Shown one piece after another: positions 7,131 through 15,347 of a DNA stretch of 64,000 nucleotides. The position numbers and the translations under genes were made by a program. The DNA is taken from positions 62,001 through 126,000 of the forward strand of contig JAYRFK010000113.1 in the NCBI GenBank assembly GCA_041908445.1, given 5' to 3'. Every line of letters starts with the position of its first letter. Position 1 is the stretch's first letter. This DNA comes from JAEUJM01 sp041908445. Its GTDB lineage: Bacteria > Actinomycetota > Acidimicrobiia > Acidimicrobiales > DATDAH01. The notes under the pieces are model-generated. The model had not been told where the DNA came from and did not search any database. It worked only from the letters and a program-made list of their open reading frames with translations.

Positions 7131-9460
7131 AGTCCGAGGGGGCGGTCGCCGGTGACGGCGTCGGCCCACAGCCGGGCCAGCTCGTCGTCGTTGAGGCCGA
7201 GCCGCTCGCGCAGGACGGCGTCGGTGTGCTGGCCGAGCGTGGGCGCCGGCGTGCGCAGCCAGCCGCGGTCGGCGCCGTCGCCCTCGTCGCGCGAGGCGAA
7301 CCGGAACGGCAGCGACGGGAGGCCGTGGCGGCCGGTGACGGGGTGCTCGTGGGTTTCGAAGAAGCCCCGGGCCCGGAGGTGCTCCAGCCGGTCGACCGCG
7401 GCCGGGTGGACGAGCGGCGCGGCGGGGATGCCCGCGGCCAGGAGGGCCTCGACCACCTCGTCCACGGGACGGGTCGCGCACCACGTCGCCACTGCGGCCT
7501 CGTCCGGGCGGGCGCCCGAGGGAAGGCCGAGCAGGCCCGCCAGCGCCGTCCGGTGGGCATCGGTCTCCGCCGCGACGGCGAGCCACTGGCCCTCGGCGCA
7601 GGGGAACACGCCCTGCGGGTCGGCCATCCGGCTGGCGTTGCCGAGGCGGCCGGCGAGGCGCCCGTAGGCGCTGTGCTCGACCACCGGCGCGGCGGCGATG
7701 TTGAGCGCGGCCTCGGCCAGCGTCGTCTCGACGAGCATCCCCTCACCGGTGCGGTCGCGCTCGTCGAGGGCGGCGAGGAGGGCGACGACCGCGTGCATGC
7801 CGGCGAGCGGGTCGACCGCCCCACGGGGCAGCACCGGCGGGCCGTCGGGGTAGCCGGTGACCGCGGCCATGCCGCTCAGCTGCTCCATGGTCTGGGCGAA
7901 GCCGGTGCGGTCGCGCCACGGACCGTCGAGGCCGAAGGCGGGCATGCGCATCATCACCGCGCGGCGGTTGGCGGCGTGGATCGCGTCCCACCCGAGGCCG
8001 AAGTTCTCCATCACCCGGGGCGAGAAGTTCTCGACCACCGCGTCGGCGTCGGCGATGAGTCGCAGCACCAGGTCGCGGCCCTCGGGGCGGTTCAGGTCGA
8101 GGGTGACCGAGCGCTTGTTGGCGTTGGCCCCGTGGAACACGAAGCCCCACTCCCACCACCGGTCCACGGAGGCGGGCTTGGCCGAGGTGAAGCGCATCCC
8201 GTCGGGCCGCTGGATCGACTCGACCTTGACGACGTCGGCCCCGAGGGCCCCGAGCACCTGGGTGGCCGCGGGGCCGGCCCAGAAGGCGGTGACGTCGACG
8301 ATGCGGACGCCGGCGAGGGGGAGCGGGCGCTCGGCGGCGGGCGCGCTCGCCGCGGGTGCCCCCGGGCGTGCCGGCCAGTCGACGGTGCCGGTGTGCTCGC
8401 CCAGCGTCGGGGCGGGCCCGAAGCCCGGGCGGGGGCGGTCGCCGAGCCGGTAGGGCACCCGGGGCTGCGTGAACCCGTGCGGCCCCTCGACGAAGCTGCC
8501 CCGCTCGACGAACTGCTCGTGGCCGACCACCGTCGCCCCGTCGAGCACGGGGGCGACGGGGATGCGCAGCGCGGAGGCCCGCTCGACGATCTCGGCGGTG
8601 GTGTGCTGCGTCGTCCACGGGCGCACGTAGCCGAGGAACTCGTCCATGCGCCGGGCGCGGAGGGTGGCGTTGGCCAGTTCGTCGTCGGCCAGCAGCTCGG
8701 CGTGGTCGATCAGCACCAGGAAGTCCTCGAACTGCTGGCGCACGATGGTGCAGAAGCCCACGAACCCGTCGGCGGTGGGCTCGATGGAGGGCAGCTCGAT
8801 GGTGGGGGTCGGCACCGGGGGCGGCCCGGCGCCGGTGAAGGCGAAGAAGAGCGGCGTGAAGGTGTTCATGGTCACCGTCATGGCCTCGAGCATCGCCACG
8901 TCGACGTGCTCGCCGAGCCCGGTCGAGCGGGCCACCCGCCAGGCCGCGACCGCGCCCACGGCGGCGTAGGCGCCCGCCACCCACTCACCGACCCGCCCGC
9001 CCGCGGCGATCGGCGGACGGTCGGGCGTGCCCCGGCTCGCGATCGAGCCGCACCATCCCTGGAGGGTGAACTCGTCGGCGGGGCGGTCCCGCCACGGCCC
9101 GGTCGTGCCGAAGGGCGTGACGGTGACGACGACGAGCGACGGGTGTGCCGCCGCCAGCGCGTCGACGTCGAGGCCCGGGGTGGCCTGGTCGGTCACCAGC
9201 ACGTCGGCGGCGCCGACGAGCGCCGCCACGGCCGGGTCGTCGAGCCCGCCGGCCACGGCCCGCTTGGACGCGTTGAGGTAGCGGAACAGCGCGCTGTCCT
9301 CGTCGCCCGGGTCGGCGCCCGAGGCGGTCCAGCGCCGCAGCGGGTCGCCCGCCGGGCCCTCGACCTTGACCACGTCGGCACCGGCGTCGGCCAGCAGCTT
9401 CGTGGCGTACGGCCCGGCGATGCCCGAGCTCAGGTCGAGGACGCGCAGGCCCGTGAACAC
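7127..9460 (-). CDS. Double-length (tandem-domain) CaiB/BaiF CoA-transferase, Rv1866-like
   Basis: This 777-residue protein contains two complete class III CoA-transferase domains in one chain. The first begins FTGLRVLDLSSGIAGPYATK with DVVKVEGPAGDPLRRW. The second begins near residue 375 with GVRIVDVTAFWAGPAATQ and has DVVKVESIQRPDGMRF and PRGAVDPLAGMHAV (candidate catalytic Asp). The length and layout match what I recall of M. tuberculosis Rv1866 (778 residues). Normal family members are about 400 residues and form interlocked dimers, so this is effectively a covalent dimer. The CoA donor and acceptor are unknown; the setting suggests a steroid- or fatty-acyl-CoA. Confidence 0.88.
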   Translation of the reverse strand: MFTGLRVLDLSSGIAGPYATKLLADAGADVVKVEGPAGDPLRRWTASGADPGDEDSALFRYLNASKRAVAGGLDDPAVAALVGAADVLVTDQATPGLDVDALAAAHPSLVVVTVTPFGTTGPWRDRPADEFTLQGWCGSIASRGTPDRPPIAAGGRVGEWVAGAYAAVGAVAAWRVARSTGLGEHVDVAMLEAMTVTMNTFTPLFFAFTGAGPPPVPTPTIELPSIEPTADGFVGFCTIVRQQFEDFLVLIDHAELLADDELANATLRARRMDEFLGYVRPWTTQHTTAEIVERASALRIPVAPVLDGATVVGHEQFVERGSFVEGPHGFTQPRVPYRLGDRPRPGFGPAPTLGEHTGTVDWPARPGAPAASAPAAERPLPLAGVRIVDVTAFWAGPAATQVLGALGADVVKVESIQRPDGMRFTSAKPASVDRWWEWGFVFHGANANKRSVTLDLNRPEGRDLVLRLIADADAVVENFSPRVMENFGLGWDAIHAANRRAVMMRMPAFGLDGPWRDRTGFAQTMEQLSGMAAVTGYPDGPPVLPRGAVDPLAGMHAVVALLAALDERDRTGEGMLVETTLAEAALNIAAAPVVEHSAYGRLAGRLGNASRMADPQGVFPCAEGQWLAVAAETDAHRTALAGLLGLPSGARPDEAAVATWCATRPVDEVVEALLAAGIPAAPLVHPAAVDRLEHLRARGFFETHEHPVTGRHGLPSLPFRFASRDEGDGADRGWLRTPAPTLGQHTDAVLRERLGLNDDELARLWADAVTGDRPLGL

Positions 9461-9526
9461 GGTCTCTGTCTAGCCGCCCCGGCCCGCGAGGCAGACCGGT
9501 GCGACGGGACGTTCAGTCGAGGACGC

Positions 9527-10405
9527 TCAGCCGGGGACGGCCATCGGCGGCACGCCGGGGCCCTTGTCGCCGAAGAGGTCGCCGCTCGAGGCGACGAGCT
9601 CGTCGATGCTCCAGCGCTCGCCCTTGCGGATGCTCGCCTCGATCGCGGGCGGCCGGAACAGGTGGACGTCGCCGCCGATGACGATGAAGACCTGGCCGCT
9701 CACGTCGGCGGCGGCGTCGGAGGCCAGCCAGGCGACGATCGACGAGACGTTCTCGGGCGCGAAGCGGTCGAACGCCTCGCCGCCCTCGGGCGCCTTGAAG
9801 AACTCGATGTCCTCGGTCATGCGGGTGCGGGCCCGCGGGGCGATCGCGTTGGCGGTGACGCCGAAGCGGCCGTACTCACGGGCGAACACGAGGGTCAGGC
9901 CGATGATCCCGGCCTTGGCCGCGGCGTAGTTGGCCTGGCCGGCGCTGCCGAACAGGCCCGCCTCCGAGGAGGTGTTGATGATGCGCCGACCGACCGTGGC
10001 ACCCGCCTTGGCCTGGTTGCGCCAGTAGACGCCGGCGTGGCGCGAGACGCAGAAGTGGCCCTTGAGGTGGACGTCGACGACCGAGTCCCAGTCGCTCTCG
10101 TCCATGTTGAAGCTCATCTTGTCCCGGAGGATGCCGGCGTTGTTGACCACGATGTGGAGGTCGCCGAAGCGGTCCACGGTGTCGGCGACGAGGGCCTCGG
10201 TGGCCTCCCAGTCGGACACGCTGGCGTGGTTGGCCAGGGCCGTGCCGCCGGCGGCCTCGATCTCGGCGACGACGGCCTCGGCCTCGTCACCGAGGTCGTT
10301 GACCACCACCGTGGCGCCCTCGGCGGCCATCGTGAGGCTGTGGGCGCGGCCGAGGCCCCGGCCCGCGCCGGTGACGATCGCGACCTTGCCGTCGAGTGCT
10401 CCCAT
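9527..10405 (-). CDS. Short-chain dehydrogenase, Rv3548c-like (C/D-ring steroid cluster)
   Basis: This 292-residue SDR resembles the dehydrogenase domain of peroxisomal multifunctional enzyme type 2. It shows TGAGRGLGRAH for NAD(P) binding, VVNDLG, NNAGILRD, INTSSEAG and the catalytic YAAAK. The C-terminal part (RTRMTE, APENVSSIVAWLASD) matches my memory of M. tuberculosis Rv3548c in the HIP-degradation regulon. It probably oxidises a 3-hydroxyacyl-CoA or ring hydroxyl during C/D-ring breakdown. It is divergent from the SDR at 10536, and a TGACG-n3-CGTCA palindrome lies in the shared promoter. Confidence 0.88.
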   Translation of the reverse strand: MGALDGKVAIVTGAGRGLGRAHSLTMAAEGATVVVNDLGDEAEAVVAEIEAAGGTALANHASVSDWEATEALVADTVDRFGDLHIVVNNAGILRDKMSFNMDESDWDSVVDVHLKGHFCVSRHAGVYWRNQAKAGATVGRRIINTSSEAGLFGSAGQANYAAAKAGIIGLTLVFAREYGRFGVTANAIAPRARTRMTEDIEFFKAPEGGEAFDRFAPENVSSIVAWLASDAAADVSGQVFIVIGGDVHLFRPPAIEASIRKGERWSIDELVASSGDLFGDKGPGVPPMAVPG

Positions 10406-10489
10406 GTCGTTCCTCGCTCTGTCTCGTCCCCGGCGGCGCGCGTCGCCACGGCGGGGGTGGGCGGTTCGGCGGGTGAGCCTAGACGGGCC

Positions 10490-10502
10490 TGACGCCCCGT
10501 CA
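10490..10502. promoter_or_regulatory. TGACG-n3-CGTCA operator candidate (site 1)
   Basis: The palindrome TGACGCCCCGTCA lies in the 130-base divergent gap between the two SDR genes, 34 bases before the ATG at 10536. The same 13 bases plus flanks recur identically at 43638, and half-site-identical versions occur at 48952 and 58475, always at C/D-ring steroid genes. This looks like the operator of a dimeric, probably TetR-type, repressor. Confidence 0.7.
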
Positions 10503-10535
10503 GAAACCCCGTCGGGCGGGTCGTACAGTGCGCCC

Positions 10536-11309
<774 letters not shown>

Positions 11310-11362
11310 TCACGCGACGACCGAGGAGCCGAGGTGGTGACGGACGTCACTTGACTCCGGGG

Positions 11363-11409
11363 CTACCGCCGGTAGCCTCTTACCTACCGCCGGTAACCTA
11401 CCGACGGTA
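11363..11409. promoter_or_regulatory. Three TACCGNCGGTA palindromic operators
   Basis: Three 11-base palindromes lie 53-98 bases before the GTG of the di-iron protein gene. Two are TACCGCCGGTA (11364-11374 and 11385-11395) and one is TACCGACGGTA (11399-11409). The centres are 21 and 14 bases apart, so sites 1 and 2 lie on the same helix face. The TetR gene just downstream of the di-iron gene is the natural candidate to bind them. Confidence 0.75.
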
Positions 11410-11461
11410 AGTACGCCGTCGCACCACCCGCCGCCGCACCACCGCCAGGGGGAAGCCCACC

Positions 11462-12568
11462 GTGACCACCGTCTCGCCGCACGACGCCATCGACCTCGAG
11501 CAGATCCTGTCCGTGTCCAACACGGAGCTGCACGAGGTCGTGCACCACGTGAAGGACAACGCCGACTGCATCTTCACGTGGAACTACGACAAGGGCGAGC
11601 GGCCGGCGCTGAACAAGCTCTACGAGAAGGCCAAGCACGCGCAGTGGAACGGCGAGACCGACCTGCCCTGGGACCTCGACGTCGACCAGGAGGCCCAGGC
11701 CATGGCCGCGGTGAACACCTTCCGGGAGTTCACCCAGAGCTACGACCTCGGCGGCACGCCCTTCGAGAAGTGGGGCGACAAGGAGTGGGCCCAGCTCAAC
11801 ATCGAGGGCAGCAACTGGTCCCTGAGCCAGTTCATGCACGGTGAGCAGGGCGCCCTGGTGTGCACCGCCAAGATCGTCGAGACGGTGCCGTGGATCGACG
11901 CCAAGTACTACGCGTCGACCCAGGTGATGGACGAGGCCCGCCACGTCGAGGTCTTCGCGAAGTACCTCGACACCAAGATGTCGGGCCACTACCCGATCAA
12001 CGCCCACCTGAAGATGCTCCTCGACGACATCGTCGAGGACAGCCGCTGGGACATGACCTACCTGGGCATGCAGATCATGGTCGAGGGCCTCGCCCTCGCC
12101 GCCTTCGGCTTCATGCACGCCATGATCGAGGAGCCGCTGCTCAAGCAGCTGCTGCGCTACGTGATGAGCGACGAGGCCCGTCACGTGGCCTTCGGCGTCA
12201 TCTCCCTGCAGGAGTACTACCAGGGCCTCAGCGACGCCGAGATGAAGGAGCGCCAGGAGTTCGCCTACGAGGCGTCGATCCGCATGCGCGACCGCTTCCT
12301 CCAGCAGGAGGTCTGGGACCGCATGGGCGTGAACGTCAAGGAGGCCCTCCAGCTCGTCGTGCAGGACCCGGGCCGCGTGATGTTCCAGCAGATGCTGTTC
12401 GCCAAGATCGTGCCGAACTGCAAGAAGCTCGGCCTGCTCGACCGCAACGACCAGTGGCTGCGCCGGCGCTTCGAGGAGATGGGCGTGATCCAGTTCGAGG
12501 ACTGGATCGACACCGGTGACGAGTACGAGGCGTTCTCGCTCGAGGCCACCGGCCAGGCGCTGAACTGA
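11462..12568 (+). CDS. AurF-like ferritin-fold di-iron oxygenase
   Basis: This 368-residue protein has two exact EX28DEXXH motifs: Glu128 with Asp157-Glu158-His161, and Glu208 with Asp237-Glu238-His241. The duplicated motif is the signature of AurF-type non-haem di-iron N-oxygenases and relatives, which use O2 on amines or other substrates inside a ferritin-like four-helix bundle. The substrate here is unknown; a hydroxylase or desaturase acting on a lipid is also possible. The GTG start follows an AGGGGGA ribosome site. Three palindromic operators lie upstream and a TetR gene lies 5 bases downstream, so expression is probably induced by the substrate. Confidence 0.82.
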   Translation: MTTVSPHDAIDLEQILSVSNTELHEVVHHVKDNADCIFTWNYDKGERPALNKLYEKAKHAQWNGETDLPWDLDVDQEAQAMAAVNTFREFTQSYDLGGTPFEKWGDKEWAQLNIEGSNWSLSQFMHGEQGALVCTAKIVETVPWIDAKYYASTQVMDEARHVEVFAKYLDTKMSGHYPINAHLKMLLDDIVEDSRWDMTYLGMQIMVEGLALAAFGFMHAMIEEPLLKQLLRYVMSDEARHVAFGVISLQEYYQGLSDAEMKERQEFAYEASIRMRDRFLQQEVWDRMGVNVKEALQLVVQDPGRVMFQQMLFAKIVPNCKKLGLLDRNDQWLRRRFEEMGVIQFEDWIDTGDEYEAFSLEATGQALN

Positions 12569-12573
12569 ACCGG

Positions 12574-13173
12574 GTGCCCCCCACCACGCGGGCGCGGCCT
12601 GACCCGGAGCTCCGGCGCGCGGAGCTCGCCGACGCCGCCGTCCGGGCCATCCGCACCATCGGCGCCGACGCGTCGATGGCCGACATCGCCGCCGAGGCGG
12701 GCATCTCCAAGCCCGTCCTCTACCACCACTTCGGCGACAAGGCCGGCCTGGCCGCCGCCATCGCCGACCGCTTCCTCGCCGAGCTCGGCACCTCGCTCGA
12801 GGCCATCTTCGACGCCAACACCGACCCGCGCGTGGCGGTCACCGCGGCCATCGACATGTTCGTGACCTTCGCCGAGCGCGAGCCCGCGCTGCACCGCTTC
12901 CTCGTGGAGGGGTCGCAGGGCACCGGCCGCGGCGCCGGGGAGCTCCCGGTGTTGCCCGCGCTCGCCGCCCAGGTGGCCGCCTTCATGGTCACCGGCTTTG
13001 GTGTGACCGGGTCGGCCGGCGAGCTCGAGGTCCGTTCCATCGCGGTGATGGGCGCGGTCTTCGAGGGCGTGGGCTGGTGGCTCGACCGTCGCACCCTGGG
13101 CCGCGAGCAGCTCGTGGCCACCCTCGCCGACCTGGTCTGCAACGGCCTCGGCGGCGCCCCGGCGACGGACTAG
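12574..13173 (+). CDS. TetR family transcriptional regulator
   Basis: This 199-residue protein has a TetR N-terminal DNA-binding domain (MADIAAEAGISKPVLYHHFGDKAGL, residues about 35-60) and a helical ligand domain rich in Ala and Leu. It starts with GTG 5 bases after the di-iron gene, so the two are co-transcribed. It is the likely repressor that binds the three TACCGNCGGTA sites at 11363-11409 and so regulates itself. Its stop codon lies inside the 38-base tandem duplication described at 13154. Confidence 0.9.
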   Translation: MPPTTRARPDPELRRAELADAAVRAIRTIGADASMADIAAEAGISKPVLYHHFGDKAGLAAAIADRFLAELGTSLEAIFDANTDPRVAVTAAIDMFVTFAEREPALHRFLVEGSQGTGRGAGELPVLPALAAQVAAFMVTGFGVTGSAGELEVRSIAVMGAVFEGVGWWLDRRTLGREQLVATLADLVCNGLGGAPATD

Positions 13174-13229
13174 CCGCACCCCGGGGCGCCGGCGCCCCGG
13201 CGACGGACTAGCCGCACCCCGGGGCGCCG
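13154..13229. repeat. 38-bp perfect tandem duplication across the tetR stop codon
   Basis: Bases 13154-13191 are repeated exactly at 13192-13229. The unit carries the last codons and TAG stop of the tetR gene plus the GC-rich 3' flank. The second copy therefore contains a duplicate coding end that is no longer translated. It is a recent duplication, judging by the absence of mismatches. Confidence 0.95.
13181..13200. terminator. GC-rich perfect palindrome between convergent genes
   Basis: A 20-base perfect palindrome (CCGGGGCGCC and its mirror) straddles the junction of the two 38-base repeats, between the stops of tetR (+) and the MerB-like gene (-). No T-run follows, so a hairpin-type, U-less terminator is inferred. 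Confidence 0.5.
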
Positions 13230-13247
13230 GCGCCAGCGCCGGCGGGC

Positions 13248-13973
13248 TCAGCCGTCCCAGTTGCTGACGTCGACGCCCATGCCGCGGAAGATCTCGATCA
13301 CGACCTCGGGCATCATCACGCCCGGCTTCCAGTGGTAGTCCCACATGCGCTGGTCGGCCACGAACTTCACGAACTGCTTGGCCTGGTCGAGGTTCACCAG
13401 CACGCCGCGGCGGGCGACCTGGCGCTCGTAGCGGTCGGCGTGCTCGGCGTCGATGACGAAGTTCATCGAGTCGCACATGAGCTCCATGGTGAAGTTGTTC
13501 CAGTCGTGCGGGCTCGACGAGATGTGCAGGAAGATCCCCTCGGGCGAGACGCTCTGCAGCTCGAAGTTCTTCGACACGAGGGTGATGGGCTCGAGGCAGC
13601 ACGCGCAGAAGCCCTCGAGGCGCACCTCCTTGTCCTTGAACGGGGGCATGTGCGAGAAGGCGATCGACTCGGAGGCACAGCCCACGAAGCTGTGGAACTC
13701 GTCGTCGATGTAGGCCGACACCTGGCTCGGGAAGCTCGAGAACGGCGGCGCCTTCAGGAGGTTGCAGTTCTGGGTGTCCTCGTCGACGGTGATGACGATG
13801 CCGAGCTGGAGCTGCTTGTAGGCGGCCTTGATGCGCTTGCGGTCGAGGTCGAGGGCCTCGTGGACCTCGCGCAGGTTCGGGCCGCGGCCGTGCTCGCACC
13901 AGAACTCGAAGATGAAGGCGCGCACGGCGAGGGCGTCCTCGCTGAACTCGAAGCCGGTCACGTGGTGGGGCAC
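13248..13973 (-). CDS. Alkylmercury lyase (MerB)-like protein, altered active site
   Basis: This 241-residue protein has an N-terminal winged-helix-like segment (LREVHEALDLDRKRIKAAYKQL) and a C-terminal MerB-like fold. MerB protonolyses carbon-mercury bonds with two Cys and one Asp. Here the matching positions appear to be Cys99 (VGCASESIAFSH), Glu102 in place of the Asp, a CACC cluster at 123-126 and Cys167-Asp168 (LMCDSMNF). There is no merR, merA or merT nearby, so mercury resistance is doubtful; a different lyase or sensor role is possible. It is co-directional with the upstream P450 and 67 bases from it. Confidence 0.65.
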   Translation of the reverse strand: MPHHVTGFEFSEDALAVRAFIFEFWCEHGRGPNLREVHEALDLDRKRIKAAYKQLQLGIVITVDEDTQNCNLLKAPPFSSFPSQVSAYIDDEFHSFVGCASESIAFSHMPPFKDKEVRLEGFCACCLEPITLVSKNFELQSVSPEGIFLHISSSPHDWNNFTMELMCDSMNFVIDAEHADRYERQVARRGVLVNLDQAKQFVKFVADQRMWDYHWKPGVMMPEVVIEIFRGMGVDVSNWDG

Positions 13974-14040
13974 TGGGACTCCAGTCGTCGGGTGGTTCGG
14001 TGGATCGGGACGGGTGGTGCGGCGGGGTGGGGCGCGGCGC

Positions 14041-15258
14041 TCAGGCCGGCTCGGGGGTGAACACCGCGGGCAGGGCGCGGACGCCGCGCACGAAGGCGCC
14101 GGGGACGATCTCGGGGGTGGTGATCCCCGGGGCGGGGGCGATGTCGGGCAGGCGGCGGAGGAGCTCTTCGAAGAACACCCGGAGCTCGAGGCGGGCCAGC
14201 GAGGCGCCCAGGCAGAAGTGGGTGCCGAAGCCGAAGGCGATGTGGTTGTTGGGCGAGCGGGTGACGTCGAAGCGCTGCGGGTCGTCGAACACCGCCTCGT
14301 CGCGGTTGCCCGAGGAGTACATGAGCAGCACCTCGTCGCCCTCGCGGATCAGCTGGCCGTGGACCTCGACGTCCCGCGTCGCCGTGCGGCGCATGTTGAG
14401 GATCGGCGTGACGTACCGGATCAGCTCCTCGACCGCTGTGGGGATGCGGGACGGGTCGTCGACGAGCAGCTGGCGCTGGTCCGGGTGCTGGCTGAGGAGG
14501 AAGACGCCGGCGGCGATCACGTTGCGGGTGGTCTCGGCGCCGCCGTCGAGCAGGAGCAGGGCCTCGGACACGATGTCGTCCTCGGTGAGGGGCGCCCCGT
14601 CCACCTCGGCGCCGGTCCAGACCGTCATGCAGTCGTCGCCCGGCTGCTGGCGCTTGAGGGCGGCGAGCTGGGCGGCGGCGGTGTGGAACTCGGCGGCGGC
14701 GAGGATCACCTCGTCGGTCAGGTAGCGGGGGCCGCCGCCGGCGGGGATGGTGGTCTCCGACCAGCGCTTGAGGTTCGGCCACTCGGCGTCCTCGAAGCCG
14801 AGGAGCCAGCCGATCATCATCGCCGGCAGGGGGGCGGCGAGGTCGTGGACGACCTCGCACTCGCCGCGGGCGGCCACGGCGTCGATGAGGCTCGTGACGA
14901 CCCGGCGGACGTCGGCCTCGTAGCCGCCGGCGGCGCGGGGGGTGAAGCGGCGCGACACGAGGCGACGGCGGGAGGTGTGGAGGGGGTCGTCGAGCGAGAT
15001 CATCGACGTGTCCGGTCCGGTGTTGGGGCGGAAGCCCTGGCTGCTCGTGAAGGTGGCCGTGTCCTTCTCGATGGCGACGATGTCGGCGTAGCGCGAGACG
15101 CCCCACAGCCTGTTGGTGGCGTCCCAGTAGACGGGGGCGTTCTCCCGGAGCCAGGCGTAGGTGGGCTCTGGGTCGCCGGCGTAGAGGGCGCCGTCGAGCA
15201 GGTCGAGGTCGTGCTGGTCGGGGTGGCCGGCGCCGGCGGGCGCCGAGACGTCCGTCAT
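14041..15258 (-). CDS. Cytochrome P450, CYP142-like steroid side-chain oxidase
   Basis: This 405-residue soluble P450 has the I-helix GGAETTR, the ExxR pair in EELIRYV, and the haem motif FGFGTHFCLGA with axial ligand Cys349. Long stretches (DLAAPLP, GGAETTR, NNHIAFGFGTHFCLG, the VFTPEPA end) follow my memory of M. tuberculosis CYP142, which oxidises C26/C27 of cholest-4-en-3-one to start side-chain breakdown. Redox partners are not in the window. It is divergent from an epoxide hydrolase, and a 22-base KstR-like palindrome fills their shared promoter. The exact CYP subfamily is uncertain. Confidence 0.88.
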   Translation of the reverse strand: MTDVSAPAGAGHPDQHDLDLLDGALYAGDPEPTYAWLRENAPVYWDATNRLWGVSRYADIVAIEKDTATFTSSQGFRPNTGPDTSMISLDDPLHTSRRRLVSRRFTPRAAGGYEADVRRVVTSLIDAVAARGECEVVHDLAAPLPAMMIGWLLGFEDAEWPNLKRWSETTIPAGGGPRYLTDEVILAAAEFHTAAAQLAALKRQQPGDDCMTVWTGAEVDGAPLTEDDIVSEALLLLDGGAETTRNVIAAGVFLLSQHPDQRQLLVDDPSRIPTAVEELIRYVTPILNMRRTATRDVEVHGQLIREGDEVLLMYSSGNRDEAVFDDPQRFDVTRSPNNHIAFGFGTHFCLGASLARLELRVFFEELLRRLPDIAPAPGITTPEIVPGAFVRGVRALPAVFTPEPA

Positions 15259-15308
15259 CGTGAAGTCCCCCTGGTGGTGGCGGTCGTGGTGCGCGGCTGG
15301 AGCGGGCG

Positions 15309-15330
15309 GGACGAGAACGTGTTCTCGTCC
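15309..15330. promoter_or_regulatory. KstR-like palindromic operator (site A)
   Basis: GGACGAGAAC-GT-GTTCTCGTCC is a 22-base palindrome with 10-base arms, midway between the divergent P450 and epoxide hydrolase genes. Its AGAAC-n2-GTTCT core is the KstR box core (TnnAACnnGTTnnA). It ends 18 bases before the epoxide hydrolase GTG. Confidence 0.75.
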
Positions 15331-15347
15331 AGCGTTATGTTCGCACA

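Noticed and set aside
7127..9460. Two adjacent CoA-transferase genes joined by a sequencing error
   Set aside because: The frame is continuous through the linker with normal codon use, and the length agrees with a known fused homologue.
13248..13973. A mercury resistance operon
   Set aside because: Only a MerB-like gene is present; merR, merA, merT and merP are absent and the active-site Asp is replaced.
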